Of a stretch of DNA of 64,000 bases, positions 43,030-53,793 are shown in pieces. The notes under the pieces are model-generated. The model was not told the DNA's origin, made no database searches, and worked only from the letters and a program-made list of their open reading frames with translations. The DNA comes from an uncultured Pelagibacteraceae bacterium (GTDB taxonomy: Bacteria; Pseudomonadota; Alphaproteobacteria; Pelagibacterales; Pelagibacteraceae). The position numbers and the translations under genes were made by a program. Each line of letters begins with the position of its first letter. Positions within the stretch are counted from its first letter, which is position 1. The stretch lies in assembly GCA_902560805.1 (NCBI GenBank), contig CACENW010000001.1:124001-188000 (forward strand). The letters are read 5' to 3'.

Positions 43030-46022
43030 GATCTAACTCTTTCTCCTTTTGGATCGACATAATGTGATGAAACTATTTCTACCGGAATGACTTTGTTTTT
43101 TAATGGAGACATTACAAATAATTTTTCTCCAATCATATTTTTTCCATCTTTTAATATTGCTAATGAAAACGGATTATCATGCTCAACACTCCAACAAGAA
43201 GCTGAAATGTGACCTAATTTTTTATTTGGCAAAGGAGCACTTGCATCTTTAACTAAATGTGAGCCTTCTGGAATACTTGTTTTTTTATCTAACGGAATAA
43301 CACCAACAATTCGCTGTCTATCTTCAGCTACAAAAGCTTCTCTCTGCAATGATCTTTTTCCAATAAAGTCCTTCTTTTTACTTAATAAACCTTCTAAAGC
43401 GTTATCATATGGAATTGTTCTTCCATCTAACTCAGAACCTGCAACATGCCCCATTTCAATTCTAAGTGTAGACAATGCTTCAGTTCCATATGGTTGAATT
43501 TGAAACTCTTCTCCAAGTTCAATTATTTTTTCCCACATAAATCTTCCGTTATCAGACTCTACATTAACTTCGTAAGCTAATTCACCTGAGAATGAAATTC
43601 TAAATATTCTTGCTTTAACTCCAAATAATTCCCCTTCAACATATCCCATAAATGGGAGGCCCTCTTTAGAAACATCTGTTTTAGGAAATAATTTCTGTAA
43701 TAAATCTCTAGATTTAGGACCAGCTATAGCAGCTCCTGCCCATTGCTCAGTCGTTGAAACTACATTTACATTAAGTTCTGGCCAAACAAGTTGCAAATAA
43801 TATTCTAAATGCGAAAGCACATTAGCTGCTTGAGCAGTAGTTGTTGTCATGTGATAGTGATTTTCTGAAATTCTAGTAGTTGTACCATCATCCATCACTA
43901 TCCCATCTTCTCTTAACATCACTCCATATCTTGCTTTTCCAACAGGTAACTTCAACCATGCATTTGTGTATACTCTGTTTAAAAATTCAGCAGCATCAGG
44001 ACCTTTAATGTCAATCTTACCAAGAGTCGTTACGTCACAAACACCAACGTTTGTTCTTACATTTTTCGCTTCTCTTTTTGATGCTTCGAACAAAGTTTCG
44101 TTTCCTCTTTTATAATATCTTGGTCTTAACCAAACTCCTGCATCAACAAAAACAGCATTATGCTCCTCATGCCAATTGTGAATTGGTGATTTTCTAGTTG
44201 GTTTTGAATGCTTTCCTACTTCTCTACCAACAATAGCACCGATAGAAATTGGTGTATAAGGAGGTCTAAAAGTTGTGTGGCCAACGGATGGAACAACTTT
44301 ATTTTCAATCTCGGAAACTAATTGTAATCCATTTAAATTACTTGTTTTTCCTTGGTCTGTTGCCATACCTAAAGTGGTATATCTTTTTACATGTTCGATT
44401 GATCTATAACCTTCTCTGAGTGCAATCTCTACATCAGAAACGGCAACGTCATTTTGAAAATCTAAAAATCTTTTATAAGTTTTACCTTTTGGTAGTGGAA
44501 CACACCAAAACTTATCATGTTTAGAATATTTTTTTTCAACTACATTTGGAATAGATATTTCATTATCTTTATCAGTAATTTTTTTTGATAACTCTTTTCC
44601 TTTTTCAAAGGATGTTTTTAAAGTTTCTTCTAGAGTAAATACACCATTAGCAGCTCCCAAAGTTGTTTCATTTTGTTTTGAAACTCCTGGAACAAATGCG
44701 TCTATCTTTTCATTAAATTTGGTTTTGTTTCCTGATTGTGATGCCAAATGAATTGTAGGTGTCCAAAATCCAGAAACACATATACAGTCACAATTTATGT
44801 TTTCTATTTTGCCAAGTGTTTTCTTGTCTTCAGAAATGGTTGCCACATCAGCTGATTTTACTTTTTTATAACCTTGTGCTGCAACTACTACATATGAATT
44901 TTTAATATTAATTCCTAAATTTTTTGCTTCATCAATAATTTCTGATTGTGGATTTGATCTTGAATCTAAAACTATAGGCTCAACTCCATGTTTTTTAAAT
45001 TCAATTGCGGATTCATAGCCACTATCATTGTTTGTAAATACTAAAGGTTTTTTTCCAACTAAGACACCATAAACTTTTAAATATTCTTTAGCTGCAGATG
45101 AGAGCATTACTCCAGGAGTATCATTATTTCCAAAAACAATTGGTCTTTCAATTGATCCAGATGAAATTAGTACTTCTTTTGCTCTAATGTACCAAAGTCT
45201 TTTGTTTGGATGATATTTTTTAGTTTTAGGTAAATGATCACTAACTTTTTCAGACATTACCAACATGTTGTGATCATAGTATCCAAAAACTTGAGATCTA
45301 TTTTTTACGGTTACATTAGGCATCTCTTTTAATTCTGAAATAATACCGTCAGCCCAATCTTTTCCAGATTGATTACCTATATTCACATCGCTCGTTAATA
45401 ATGAACCACCGTATCTTGGTTTATCTTCAGCTAAAATAACTTTGGCTCCATTTTTAGCTGCAGAATAAGCGCTCGCTAAACCTGATGGTCCAGATCCAGC
45501 AATTAAAAGATCACAATACTCATATTTATGTTCATATCTCTCTTTGTCATGTTTTGTTGAAGCTACACCTAATCCAGCTGCTTTTCTTATAAATGGCTCA
45601 TAAATTTTATACCAAAAGCTTTTTGGCCACATAAAAGTTTTATAATAAAATCCAGCTGGTAAAAATATTTTTAAAAAATTATTTATTGCTCCAATATCAA
45701 AATTGACACTTGGCCAACAATTAACACTGCTTGCCTCTAATCCTTCAAATAATTCTTGTTCAGTTGCTTTAATATTTGGCTCCGTTTCACCATTTCTATA
45801 AAGTTGAACAACTGCATAAGGTTCATCAACTCCTGCACCAAAAAACCCTCTTGGTCTATGATATTTAAAACTTCTACCAACTAAATGAACACCATTTGCC
45901 AATAAAGCTGAAGCTAATGTATCACCTTCATAACCAAAATAAGATGTACCGTTGAACTTAAAAGAAATTTTTTTATTTCTATTTATTAAGCCACCTGTTT
46001 CTATTCTATAACTTTGAGTCAT
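43026..46022 (-). CDS. soxA: Sarcosine oxidase alpha subunit
   Basis: The 998-residue protein has an N-terminal ferredoxin-like part ([15 protein letters not shown]), a dinucleotide domain ([19 protein letters not shown] near residue 173), and a C-terminal GcvT folate domain ([12 protein letters not shown], then [15 protein letters not shown]). It channels the methyl group from sarcosine to THF. Usual family length is about 960-1000. Overlaps soxG. Confidence 0.95.
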   Translation of the reverse strand: MTQSYRIETGGLINRNKKISFKFNGTSYFGYEGDTLASALLANGVHLVGRSFKYHRPRGFFGAGVDEPYAVVQLYRNGETEPNIKATEQELFEGLEASSVNCWPSVNFDIGAINNFLKIFLPAGFYYKTFMWPKSFWYKIYEPFIRKAAGLGVASTKHDKERYEHKYEYCDLLIAGSGPSGLASAYSAAKNGAKVILAEDKPRYGGSLLTSDVNIGNQSGKDWADGIISELKEMPNVTVKNRSQVFGYYDHNMLVMSEKVSDHLPKTKKYHPNKRLWYIRAKEVLISSGSIERPIVFGNNDTPGVMLSSAAKEYLKVYGVLVGKKPLVFTNNDSGYESAIEFKKHGVEPIVLDSRSNPQSEIIDEAKNLGINIKNSYVVVAAQGYKKVKSADVATISEDKKTLGKIENINCDCICVSGFWTPTIHLASQSGNKTKFNEKIDAFVPGVSKQNETTLGAANGVFTLEETLKTSFEKGKELSKKITDKDNEISIPNVVEKKYSKHDKFWCVPLPKGKTYKRFLDFQNDVAVSDVEIALREGYRSIEHVKRYTTLGMATDQGKTSNLNGLQLVSEIENKVVPSVGHTTFRPPYTPISIGAIVGREVGKHSKPTRKSPIHNWHEEHNAVFVDAGVWLRPRYYKRGNETLFEASKREAKNVRTNVGVCDVTTLGKIDIKGPDAAEFLNRVYTNAWLKLPVGKARYGVMLREDGIVMDDGTTTRISENHYHMTTTTAQAANVLSHLEYYLQLVWPELNVNVVSTTEQWAGAAIAGPKSRDLLQKLFPKTDVSKEGLPFMGYVEGELFGVKARIFRISFSGELAYEVNVESDNGRFMWEKIIELGEEFQIQPYGTEALSTLRIEMGHVAGSELDGRTIPYDNALEGLLSKKKDFIGKRSLQREAFVAEDRQRIVGVIPLDKKTSIPEGSHLVKDASAPLPNKKLGHISASCWSVEHDNPFSLAILKDGKNMIGEKLFVMSPLKNKVIPVEIVSSHYVDPKGERVRS

Positions 46023-46291
46023 TAAGCAATTTCTTCGTTAGCTTTATAAGTATTGAATATTTCGTGAGTTGCAGTATCTCTTTCAACTTTAATCCACTGT
46101 CTGCAACCAGATAAATGCTGCCAAAGTTCTAAATGTTTTCCTCTGGGACTAACTCTATTGTATACGAAATTATCCCATTCTTGATCTATAACTTCTTTAT
46201 TTAGTTCTGGTCTTTTAACAGTAGCATCTCCACCATAAGAAAATTCATTTTGAGATCTCATTCCACAATGTGGGCATTTAATATGTAACAT
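46022..46291 (-). CDS. soxD: Sarcosine oxidase delta subunit
   Basis: The 89-residue protein has a zinc-binding head CPHCGMRSQNEFSYGGDA and the HLSGCRQW end with further ligands, typical of SoxD. It is required for the heterotetramer. The start directly follows the soxB stop (TAAATG), and its stop shares one base with the soxA start. Confidence 0.95.
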   Translation of the reverse strand: MLHIKCPHCGMRSQNEFSYGGDATVKRPELNKEVIDQEWDNFVYNRVSPRGKHLELWQHLSGCRQWIKVERDTATHEIFNTYKANEEIA

Positions 46292-47548
46292 TTATGAAAT
46301 CCAAGTTTTTGTACCAAGACCTTTTTCATCAATAAGATGACCAGTGCTAAATCTGTTCAAACTGTATCCTGCATTTAATTCATGAACTCTATCTTGAGCG
46401 ATTGTATGTGCAAATGTCCATCCTGATGCTGGAGTTGCTTTAAAACCTCCGTAGCACCATCCACAATTTAAATACAAACCATCAATGTGAGTTTTATCAA
46501 TTATTGGTGAACCATCCATTGACATGTCCATGATTCCACCCCACGTTCTTAGCATTTTTAATTTACTTAAAAATGGCATCATTGCAATTCCTTCAGATAA
46601 AACATGTTGTAATGTTGGAAGATTACCTCTTTGAGCATAACTATTATAACCATCAAGGTCTCCACCCATTACCATTTCACCTTTATCTGATTGACTAATA
46701 TAAAAGTGACCTGCACCAAAAGTTACAACTTTATCTAAAACTGGTTTCACTGGTTCAGAAACACAAGCTTGTAAAAGATGAGTTTCAATTGGCAAAGTCA
46801 TATTTAATTTTTCTGCTAAAATATTTGTGCTACCAGCAACGCAGAGTCCAACTTTCTTTGCTTTAATATTTCCTCTAGATGTTCTGATCCCTTTTATTTT
46901 TCCTGCAGAAACATCAAAACCTGTGACCTCGCAATTTTGAATTATATCTACTCCCATTGAGTCAGCTTGACGTGCATATCCCCAAGCGACTGCATCATGA
47001 CGAGCAGTTCCAGCGCTTGGTTGCATTAATCCACCAAAGATTGGAAATCTTACGTTATCTGAAAAGTCAGCCATTGGAATTAATTCTTTTACTTCTTCTC
47101 TGTTTAAAAGAACTGCATCAATTCCATTTAATCTCATTGAGTTTCCTCTTCTTGCATATGCATTCATTTGTGCATCTGAATGTGCGAGATTAATAATTCC
47201 TCTTGGAGAAAACATTACGTTGTAATTTAAGTCCTGACTCATCTTTCTCCATAAATCCATTCCAAACTCACTGAAAAGACCATTTTCATCGTGCATATAA
47301 TTTGATCTTATAATCGTAGTGTTACGTCCAACATTTCCACCACCAATCCATCCTTTTTCAATGATTGCTACTTTTGTAATTTGATGTTCTTTAGCTAAAT
47401 AATAAGCGGTGGCTAACCCATGGCCTCCACCCCCGATGATTACAACATCATACTCCTCTTTCGGATTTGGATCTTTCCAAGCTAAATCCCAATTTTGATG
47501 TCCTGTTAATGCATTTTTAACTAAGCTAAAAATAGAATACTTTTGCAT
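46292..47548 (-). CDS. soxB: Sarcosine oxidase beta subunit
   Basis: The 418-residue flavoprotein has the FAD motif GGGGHGLATAYYLAKEH and the SoxB-specific GWIGGGNVGRNTTIIRSNY, plus the C-terminal CYGGFKATPASGW. It carries the covalent and non-covalent flavins that oxidise sarcosine to glycine, hydrogen peroxide and a methylene group. First gene of soxBDAG, divergent from fhs with 130 bases between. Confidence 0.96.
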   Translation of the reverse strand: MQKYSIFSLVKNALTGHQNWDLAWKDPNPKEEYDVVIIGGGGHGLATAYYLAKEHQITKVAIIEKGWIGGGNVGRNTTIIRSNYMHDENGLFSEFGMDLWRKMSQDLNYNVMFSPRGIINLAHSDAQMNAYARRGNSMRLNGIDAVLLNREEVKELIPMADFSDNVRFPIFGGLMQPSAGTARHDAVAWGYARQADSMGVDIIQNCEVTGFDVSAGKIKGIRTSRGNIKAKKVGLCVAGSTNILAEKLNMTLPIETHLLQACVSEPVKPVLDKVVTFGAGHFYISQSDKGEMVMGGDLDGYNSYAQRGNLPTLQHVLSEGIAMMPFLSKLKMLRTWGGIMDMSMDGSPIIDKTHIDGLYLNCGWCYGGFKATPASGWTFAHTIAQDRVHELNAGYSLNRFSTGHLIDEKGLGTKTWIS

Positions 47549-47678
47549 AAATAAATTTTATATTAATGAATTTAAATAGTTCTTATTTTTTTTATATATA
47601 TTTTTTAGAAGTTTCCAAAGATGTTAAAAAAGGATAAGAAGTCAGCAGTTAAATATTTTATAATTTAAAGGATTATTA

Positions 47679-49361
47679 ATGAGTGAAATAAAATCAGATA
47701 TTCAAATAGCTAGAGAAGCTAAAATGCAACCAATAAAAGACATATTGTCAAAGATAGATGTGCCTGATGAGAATTTTGCTTTTAGTCCTATGGGTAGACA
47801 TATTGCAAAGATAAATTTGGAATATTTAGATACCCTTAAAAATAAAAATGGTAAATTAATTTTAGTTACTGCGATCACTCCTACCCCAGCTGGCGAGGGT
47901 AAAACAACAACATCAGTTGGATTAAACGATGGTTTAAATAAAATTGGAAAAAAATCTATTGTTTGCTTAAGAGAACCAAGTCTAGGACCATCATTTGGAA
48001 TGAAAGGTGGAGCTGCTGGTGGTGGTTATGCGCAAGTAGTACCAATGGAACAAATCAACCTTCATTTTACTGGAGACTTTCACGCTATTACATCAGCCCA
48101 CAATTTATTATCTGCATTAATAGATAATCATATTTACTGGGGTAACAAACTTAATATTGATGTAAGAAGAGTTGTTTGGAGAAGAGTAATGGATATGAAT
48201 GATAGGTCGTTAAGATCTATAATTGTTGATTTGGGTGGAGTTGCCAATGGTTACCCTAGACAAGATAGTTTTGATATAACTGTTGCTTCTGAATTAATGG
48301 CTATTTTCTGTTTAGCAACAGATTTAAAAGATTTAGAAAACAGAATTGGTAATATCACAATTGGTTATACGAGAGATAAACAAGCAATTTATGCAAAAGA
48401 TTTAAATGCTCAGGGCCCGATGACAGTTTTGCTTAAAGAAGCAATAAGACCAAATGTAACTCAAACGTTGGAAAATAATCCCGCAATAATTCATGGAGGA
48501 CCTTTTGCAAATATTGCTCATGGATGTAATTCTGTAATTGCAACTAAGGCAGGATTAAAATTAGCTGATTATGTAGTCACAGAAGCAGGATTTGGGGCTG
48601 ATTTAGGAGCTGAAAAATTTTTAGATATAAAATGTAGAAAATCAGGTCTTAAACCAGACTGTGTTGTTATTGTAGCAACAATTAGAGCACTAAAAATGCA
48701 TGGGGGAGTTACTAAAGAAGATTTAAAAAAAGAAAATTTAACTGCTTTGAAAGAAGGGATGGTAAACCTTAGAAGACATATTAACAATATTAGAAAGTTT
48801 GGATTACCTGTAACTGTAGCAATTAATCATTTTATTACTGATACAGAGAATGAAATGAAATCTTTGTTAGATTTTTGTGAAACACAAGGTGTAAAAGCTT
48901 CAAAATGCAGTCATTGGTCTAATGGTAGTGAAGGAACAATAGAACTAGCTAAAAATGTTATAGAAATTTGTGAAGATAAAAAAGATACATTTAAATTTTT
49001 ATATGAAGATGATCTTTCGTTATTCAAAAAAATTGAAAAAATTGCACAAGAAATATATAGCGCTAGTGAAGTAGTAGCGGATACAAAAGTTAGACAACAG
49101 CTAAAAGATTTTGAGGAAAAAGGCTATGGTAAGCTACCTGTTTGTATTGCAAAAACTCAATATAGTTTTTCAACTGATCCTGGTTTGAAAGGAGCACCAA
49201 CTGGACATGTGCTACCTGTCAGAGAAGTAAGGCTTTCATCAGGTGCTGAATTTGTTGTTGTTGTATGTGGAGAGATTATGACTATGCCTGGACTTCCTAG
49301 AGTACCAGCAGCTAACTCGATTAAATTAAATGAAAAAGGCGAGATTGAAGGATTATTCTAA
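47679..49361 (+). CDS. fhs: Formate-tetrahydrofolate ligase
   Basis: The 560-residue enzyme has the P-loop [14 protein letters not shown] and [18 protein letters not shown] near residue 105. It makes 10-formyl-THF from formate, or the reverse with ATP gain, and so links the folate-bound carbon from demethylation to formate. AAAGGAT lies just before the start. It diverges from soxB, so both may respond to the same signal. The 3' end overlaps the convergent amidotransferase gene by 9 bases. Confidence 0.97.
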   Translation: MSEIKSDIQIAREAKMQPIKDILSKIDVPDENFAFSPMGRHIAKINLEYLDTLKNKNGKLILVTAITPTPAGEGKTTTSVGLNDGLNKIGKKSIVCLREPSLGPSFGMKGGAAGGGYAQVVPMEQINLHFTGDFHAITSAHNLLSALIDNHIYWGNKLNIDVRRVVWRRVMDMNDRSLRSIIVDLGGVANGYPRQDSFDITVASELMAIFCLATDLKDLENRIGNITIGYTRDKQAIYAKDLNAQGPMTVLLKEAIRPNVTQTLENNPAIIHGGPFANIAHGCNSVIATKAGLKLADYVVTEAGFGADLGAEKFLDIKCRKSGLKPDCVVIVATIRALKMHGGVTKEDLKKENLTALKEGMVNLRRHINNIRKFGLPVTVAINHFITDTENEMKSLLDFCETQGVKASKCSHWSNGSEGTIELAKNVIEICEDKKDTFKFLYEDDLSLFKKIEKIAQEIYSASEVVADTKVRQQLKDFEEKGYGKLPVCIAKTQYSFSTDPGLKGAPTGHVLPVREVRLSSGAEFVVVVCGEIMTMPGLPRVPAANSIKLNEKGEIEGLF

Positions 49362-50141
49362 ATTAAGATAATCTAACCAATTCTCTAATTCTCTCATTCT
49401 GGAAAGTTTATCTAATTTTTTATTTTCTATTTCTATGTTTTTAATATGATCATCTATATGATTTTGATCTTTAAAAGCACCACGTTCTATAAGTCTGTCT
49501 TTTCTGAAAATAATTAAGTTAATCATCTTATTATATGAAATTTCTGGATGATACTGGAGACCCCAAACGTCACAATTTCCAATTTTAAAATTTAAGCCTT
49601 GAACATTATTAATTGGGTTTGAAGCTAGTAGTACCGAATTTTCTGGTAAAGTTACAACCTCATCAAAATTAAATGCTGGAGTATTAAACTTTTTATTTTT
49701 ATTTTTATACAATAAATGATTTAAACCATTTTCATTAATTTCAATATCTCTTGCAATACCTCTATGTGATCCCTTCTCACCCTTTTTTACTTCTCCTCCT
49801 GCAGCAGTTACTGCAACCTGCATTCCCCAACATATCGCTAAAACTTTTTTAATTTTTTTTTGACATTCTTTCATAAATTCTATTTGCCTTTTTATTTCAG
49901 GAGTATTGTTATAAATATTTAAACTACTTCCTCCCCAAATAAGACCATCATAACTATCTAGGGTATCTATATTCTCACTTATATTTTCATCCGAAGATGG
50001 ATTAACTACATCTATATTTAATTGGTCAGTAAAATAGGAAAGGCTATGTTTTAAACTTTCTGTATGAGTTTGAATTCCAGCCTCTGAGAAACTTTGATTT
50101 TCCTCTTTTAAATTACCCTCTACAACCAAAATTTTCTTCAT
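49353..50141 (-). CDS. Class I glutamine amidotransferase-like protein
   Basis: The 262-residue protein has the catalytic nucleophile context AICWGMQV and the YHPE motif ([11 protein letters not shown]), so a Cys-His-Glu triad is likely. It is a stand-alone GATase domain as in gamma-glutamyl hydrolases or GMP synthase-like proteins. The C-terminal helix bundle ([20 protein letters not shown]) is an addition. Substrate unknown. The start shares one base with the alcohol dehydrogenase stop. Confidence 0.8.
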   Translation of the reverse strand: MKKILVVEGNLKEENQSFSEAGIQTHTESLKHSLSYFTDQLNIDVVNPSSDENISENIDTLDSYDGLIWGGSSLNIYNNTPEIKRQIEFMKECQKKIKKVLAICWGMQVAVTAAGGEVKKGEKGSHRGIARDIEINENGLNHLLYKNKNKKFNTPAFNFDEVVTLPENSVLLASNPINNVQGLNFKIGNCDVWGLQYHPEISYNKMINLIIFRKDRLIERGAFKDQNHIDDHIKNIEIENKKLDKLSRMRELENWLDYLNLE

Positions 50142-51292
50142 TAAAATAACTCTCCTGAAATACTTTTTTTATACATCTCATTTAAATCTTCTTGTGTTAT
50201 TTTTTTTGGATTACTTCCTGTAGATGGATCTTCAAATGCCATTAAAGAAAGTTTTTCTAAGTCAATTTCACTACATTCCATAACATCTGAAAGTTTATGA
50301 GGAATATTTAAATCTTTACGCAAATTTAATATCCATTCTAAAAAACTTTCAAATGTATTATTTAAATTTAGATAATTACAAATTGATACAATCTTGGTTT
50401 CAATAACAGATTTGTTGAAAGTTAAAACATAAGGCATAAATATTGCGTTTGTTAAACCATGATGTACATCGAATTGAGCATTTATTGGATGGCTTAGCGA
50501 GTGAATTGCTCCAAGACCTTTTTGAAATGCAGTAGAACCCATACTTGAAGCGGCTAACATTTCAGATCTAGCTTCTATATTCTTGCCATTTGTATAAGCT
50601 TCAATTAATGAATTCTTAATCAATCTCATACCCTCTAGAGCAATACCATCTGCCATTGGATGAAATCCTGGGGCACAAAAAGCTTCAAGATTGTGAGCAA
50701 GTGCATCCATACCTGTTGCGGCCGTTATTCTCGGTGGAAGTTCTTTAGTTAAATTTGGATCTAAAATTACTATAGAAGGTAAAATTTTTGGATGAAAAAT
50801 TATTTTTTTTATTCCTGTTTCCTCATTTATAATAGCTGAAGCTCTTCCAGTTTCTGAGCCTGTTCCTGCAGTAGTTGGAATTGCTATAATTGGAGAAATT
50901 TTATTTCCATCAGCTCTTGTCCAGTAATCACCTATATCCTCAAAATCCCATATAGGTCTATTTTGGCCACACATAAAGGCTATTCCCTTTCCAACATCTA
51001 ACGCACTACCTCCTCCAAAAGCAATTACACCGTCACAATTTTTTTCTATATATAAGGAGACCCCTTCAGTTACGTTTTTTCCAGTTGGGTTTCCTGAAAA
51101 TTTTGAAAATACATTTAAACTATCAAAGTCATTTTTTAATTTTTCAATTACTTTTGATGTCATTGATAAATTTAAAAGGTCTTTATCAGTTACAAAAAGA
51201 GGACTTTTAATTTTTAAGTTATAACAGGCCTCTGCGAGATCTTCAATTTTGCCCTCTCCAAACCAAATATTTGTAGGATAATTCCAATTCAT
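50141..51292 (-). CDS. Iron-containing alcohol dehydrogenase
   Basis: The 383-residue protein has the group III dehydrogenase patterns GGGSALDVGKG (NAD binding), PTTAGTGSET, and metal-ligand region MDALAHNLEAFCAPGFHP with GAIHSLSHPI. It oxidises or reduces a small alcohol or aldehyde. Its location after the sugar uptake and hydrolase genes suggests it acts on a product of that pathway, for example a glycerol-type or aldehyde-type intermediate, but this is inference. Confidence 0.88.
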   Translation of the reverse strand: MNWNYPTNIWFGEGKIEDLAEACYNLKIKSPLFVTDKDLLNLSMTSKVIEKLKNDFDSLNVFSKFSGNPTGKNVTEGVSLYIEKNCDGVIAFGGGSALDVGKGIAFMCGQNRPIWDFEDIGDYWTRADGNKISPIIAIPTTAGTGSETGRASAIINEETGIKKIIFHPKILPSIVILDPNLTKELPPRITAATGMDALAHNLEAFCAPGFHPMADGIALEGMRLIKNSLIEAYTNGKNIEARSEMLAASSMGSTAFQKGLGAIHSLSHPINAQFDVHHGLTNAIFMPYVLTFNKSVIETKIVSICNYLNLNNTFESFLEWILNLRKDLNIPHKLSDVMECSEIDLEKLSLMAFEDPSTGSNPKKITQEDLNEMYKKSISGELF

Positions 51293-51343
51293 ATTATTCT
51301 TTTAAAAAGAGTATATTTATCTGTTTTATTTATCACTTAAAAA

Positions 51344-52600
51344 CTAATTATTTATTAAATCTAAATATAAAGCTGCTGACCAAGAAAAATTATTTGCGCC
51401 CATAGGTTTTCCATTCTTGCAACTATAATATTCATGAAATCCTTTTTTTTCTACCAATCTAATAGTGCTTTCTTTAATTTTTTTTGAGTATTTTTCGTCT
51501 TTATTAACGAGACCCTTGCATAGAAACCAATTACAGTTAACCCAAACTGGACCTCTCCAATAACGTTTTTCCTCAAAAGTTTGATGATTAGGTTTGATTG
51601 ATGAAAAAAAATATTTTTCATTTAAATTATGTTTCTTTAAGTTTTTAATTAAAATATTATTTATTTTACTATTTTTAATATCAGCGTACAAAATCAAATA
51701 ATTTGTTATTGATGGAACGAATATTTTTTTTTTATTTCTAAGATCATAAGAAAAAAAAGTTTCTTTTTTCTTATCAAAAAATTTTAAAATACTTTTCTCA
51801 GTAATTTTTATATAATTAGATATTTTTGAACTATTTATATTAAATTTTTTTAAAAGAATGATTAAATCTTTATTTGCTTTAAGAAATATAGAATTAAATC
51901 CAATATCAACAACATTAAATAACGAAGTTTTAAATATTTTTCTTGGATCATATTTCTTTTTTCTTAAATCATTTTTAATTGTTACATATCTATCATAATC
52001 AATGTTAAGAGGTCTATGTTCAGGATTAACAACTTTATTATCAGCTCTTTTGTATTGAATATTTTTTTCAATTTCTACTTTTTTCATTGGTTCATCCCAT
52101 AAGGAAGAGTTATCATAACCACTTTCCCAAGGATGAAGTATTGAAACTAAACCGGTTTTTTTAGGATCTCTATATTTGATAAACCACTCATGAGATTTCT
52201 TAATTTTAATTATAAATTTTTTAATTTCTTTTTTTTGAATATTAGTAATTTTATTTTTATCTATTATTTGTTTCAAAATACTTACAAGTACAGGAGGCTG
52301 AGTAATTCCAGATGAGCGAATTTTATTTCCACAGTTCCATGCGGTATGATTAGGATAATAATTTGTATCTGTATTATGAAACAATATATGTGGGATCATT
52401 CCATCCTTCCATTGACCATCTAAAAGTGTCTTTATTTCTTTTAATGCAAAATTTAAATTAAAGTAGGAATACCCTAATGCAATAAATGCTGAGTCCCAGT
52501 TCCATTGAGCAGGATACAGCTTGTTATTCGTCGGCAAGGTATATCCCTTCTTTCTATTTCCAATTAAAATTTTTTGGACTTTTTTAATATGCTTATTCAT
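51344..52600 (-). CDS. GH63-type (mannosyl/glucosylglycerate hydrolase-like) glycosidase
   Basis: The 418-residue protein resembles MGH1-like glycoside hydrolases: WNWDSAFIALGY, DGMIPHI, ITQPPVL, PWESGYDNS with the likely acid Asp, RYWRGPVWVNCNWF, and HEYYSCKNGKPMGANNFSWSAA with the base Glu. These enzymes cleave glucosylglycerate, mannosylglycerate or related compatible solutes, and trehalases are distant kin. There is no signal peptide, so it works on imported solute in the cytoplasm. Its start overlaps the permease stop. Confidence 0.72.
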   Translation of the reverse strand: MNKHIKKVQKILIGNRKKGYTLPTNNKLYPAQWNWDSAFIALGYSYFNLNFALKEIKTLLDGQWKDGMIPHILFHNTDTNYYPNHTAWNCGNKIRSSGITQPPVLVSILKQIIDKNKITNIQKKEIKKFIIKIKKSHEWFIKYRDPKKTGLVSILHPWESGYDNSSLWDEPMKKVEIEKNIQYKRADNKVVNPEHRPLNIDYDRYVTIKNDLRKKKYDPRKIFKTSLFNVVDIGFNSIFLKANKDLIILLKKFNINSSKISNYIKITEKSILKFFDKKKETFFSYDLRNKKKIFVPSITNYLILYADIKNSKINNILIKNLKKHNLNEKYFFSSIKPNHQTFEEKRYWRGPVWVNCNWFLCKGLVNKDEKYSKKIKESTIRLVEKKGFHEYYSCKNGKPMGANNFSWSAALYLDLINN

Positions 52601-53793
52601 TATCCTTTAACACTTCCTGACGTTAATCCACTAACTAAATATTTTTCAAAATAAACAAAAATAAATAAAATTGGTAAAGTTACAACGACTGAACCAGCCA
52701 TCAAATATTGTCTTGGTGTTTCGGCTCCAACATTTAAAAACTGTATCGCTCTTGATAGTGTAAATGAGCTAGGACTATCTAAAAACATAAGTGAAAATAA
52801 AAACTCATTCCAAGCAATCATAAATACATATAATGCTACAGAAGCAATTGCCGGTAAACTTAAAGGTAAAATAATTTTAACGATTATTCCAAACCAATTT
52901 TGTCCATCCATTATACCTGCTTCTTCAAGCTCTTTTGGTATGCTTTTGAAATATCCTTGGAGCATATAAATTGCCACTGGCAGAGTTGTGGCAGTATAAA
53001 TAATCAATAATCCAAATACAGAATTTCTTAACCCTAATTGACTAAAAACAGTATAGAGAGGAATTACAAGTACTATCGCAGGGAACATATATATAATTAA
53101 AATGGAGGTAGACAAAAAATGTTTTCCAAAAAAGTTTAATCTTGCAACTGCGTAAGCAGCTGGGATCCCAAGCAATAAAGTAATTATAACTGTGCCTACT
53201 GATACAATTGAACTATTCAGCATATACTTGCCAAAATTATATTCTGTGAAGACTATAATATAGGATTTGAATAAAGATTTTATATCTTGTGTTAAATCGA
53301 CACTGAAATCTAAAGGATTAGTTAATAAAAGAGCCTGTGTTTTAAAACTTGTAACTAACATCAAGTAAAATGGAAATAAAATTACAAAAGAAAAAAAGAT
53401 TATTCCAAACAAAGTTAAAAAATCAAAAAATATAATTTGTGCAGAAAAATCATAATTAAAATGTTTTTTGTTATAGTTAGATAGTTTATTAACAAAAAAT
53501 AATAGGATCAAAAATGTTCCTATATAATGCCAAATAGGTAAAGAACTATTAATAAAATAATCAATCAATACAAACACTGATGATAATATAATCACTATAG
53601 ATAGTTTATTTAATTTTTCACTCAAGAAAATTGAAACAAAAGAAATTATAATTCCACTTAAAAAATAAAAATTGAAATTTAAAGATTTAAGCTCAATTCC
53701 TTGTAACGTAGATAGTATTTTCCAAATAGAAATTAGAGAAAATAAAAAAAACGAAGAAATTATACTGAAAGTGATAATTGATTTAACTCTCAT
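52600..53793 (-). CDS. Sugar ABC transporter permease, MalG type, with extra N-terminal membrane domain
   Basis: The 397-residue protein has a MalG-type core from about residue 120 (VTSFKTQ after the first core helix, and EELEEAGIMDGQNWFGIIVKI as coupling loop). Ahead of it lies an extension of about 110 residues with four extra hydrophobic segments (8-25, 40-57, 64-83, 88-103), which is unusual for a 280-residue family. The gene overlaps MalF-type by 11 bases and the hydrolase gene by one base. Confidence 0.85.
   Translation of the reverse strand: MRVKSIITFSIISSFFLFSLISIWKILSTLQGIELKSLNFNFYFLSGIIISFVSIFLSEKLNKLSIVIILSSVFVLIDYFINSSLPIWHYIGTFLILLFFVNKLSNYNKKHFNYDFSAQIIFFDFLTLFGIIFFSFVILFPFYLMLVTSFKTQALLLTNPLDFSVDLTQDIKSLFKSYIIVFTEYNFGKYMLNSSIVSVGTVIITLLLGIPAAYAVARLNFFGKHFLSTSILIIYMFPAIVLVIPLYTVFSQLGLRNSVFGLLIIYTATTLPVAIYMLQGYFKSIPKELEEAGIMDGQNWFGIIVKIILPLSLPAIASVALYVFMIAWNEFLFSLMFLDSPSSFTLSRAIQFLNVGAETPRQYLMAGSVVVTLPILFIFVYFEKYLVSGLTSGSVKG

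Noticed and set aside
47621-47668. 15-residue ORF just before fhs, ending at its ribosome site
   Set aside because: Could be a leader peptide, but no Shine-Dalgarno or regulatory codon run was visible; too little evidence.
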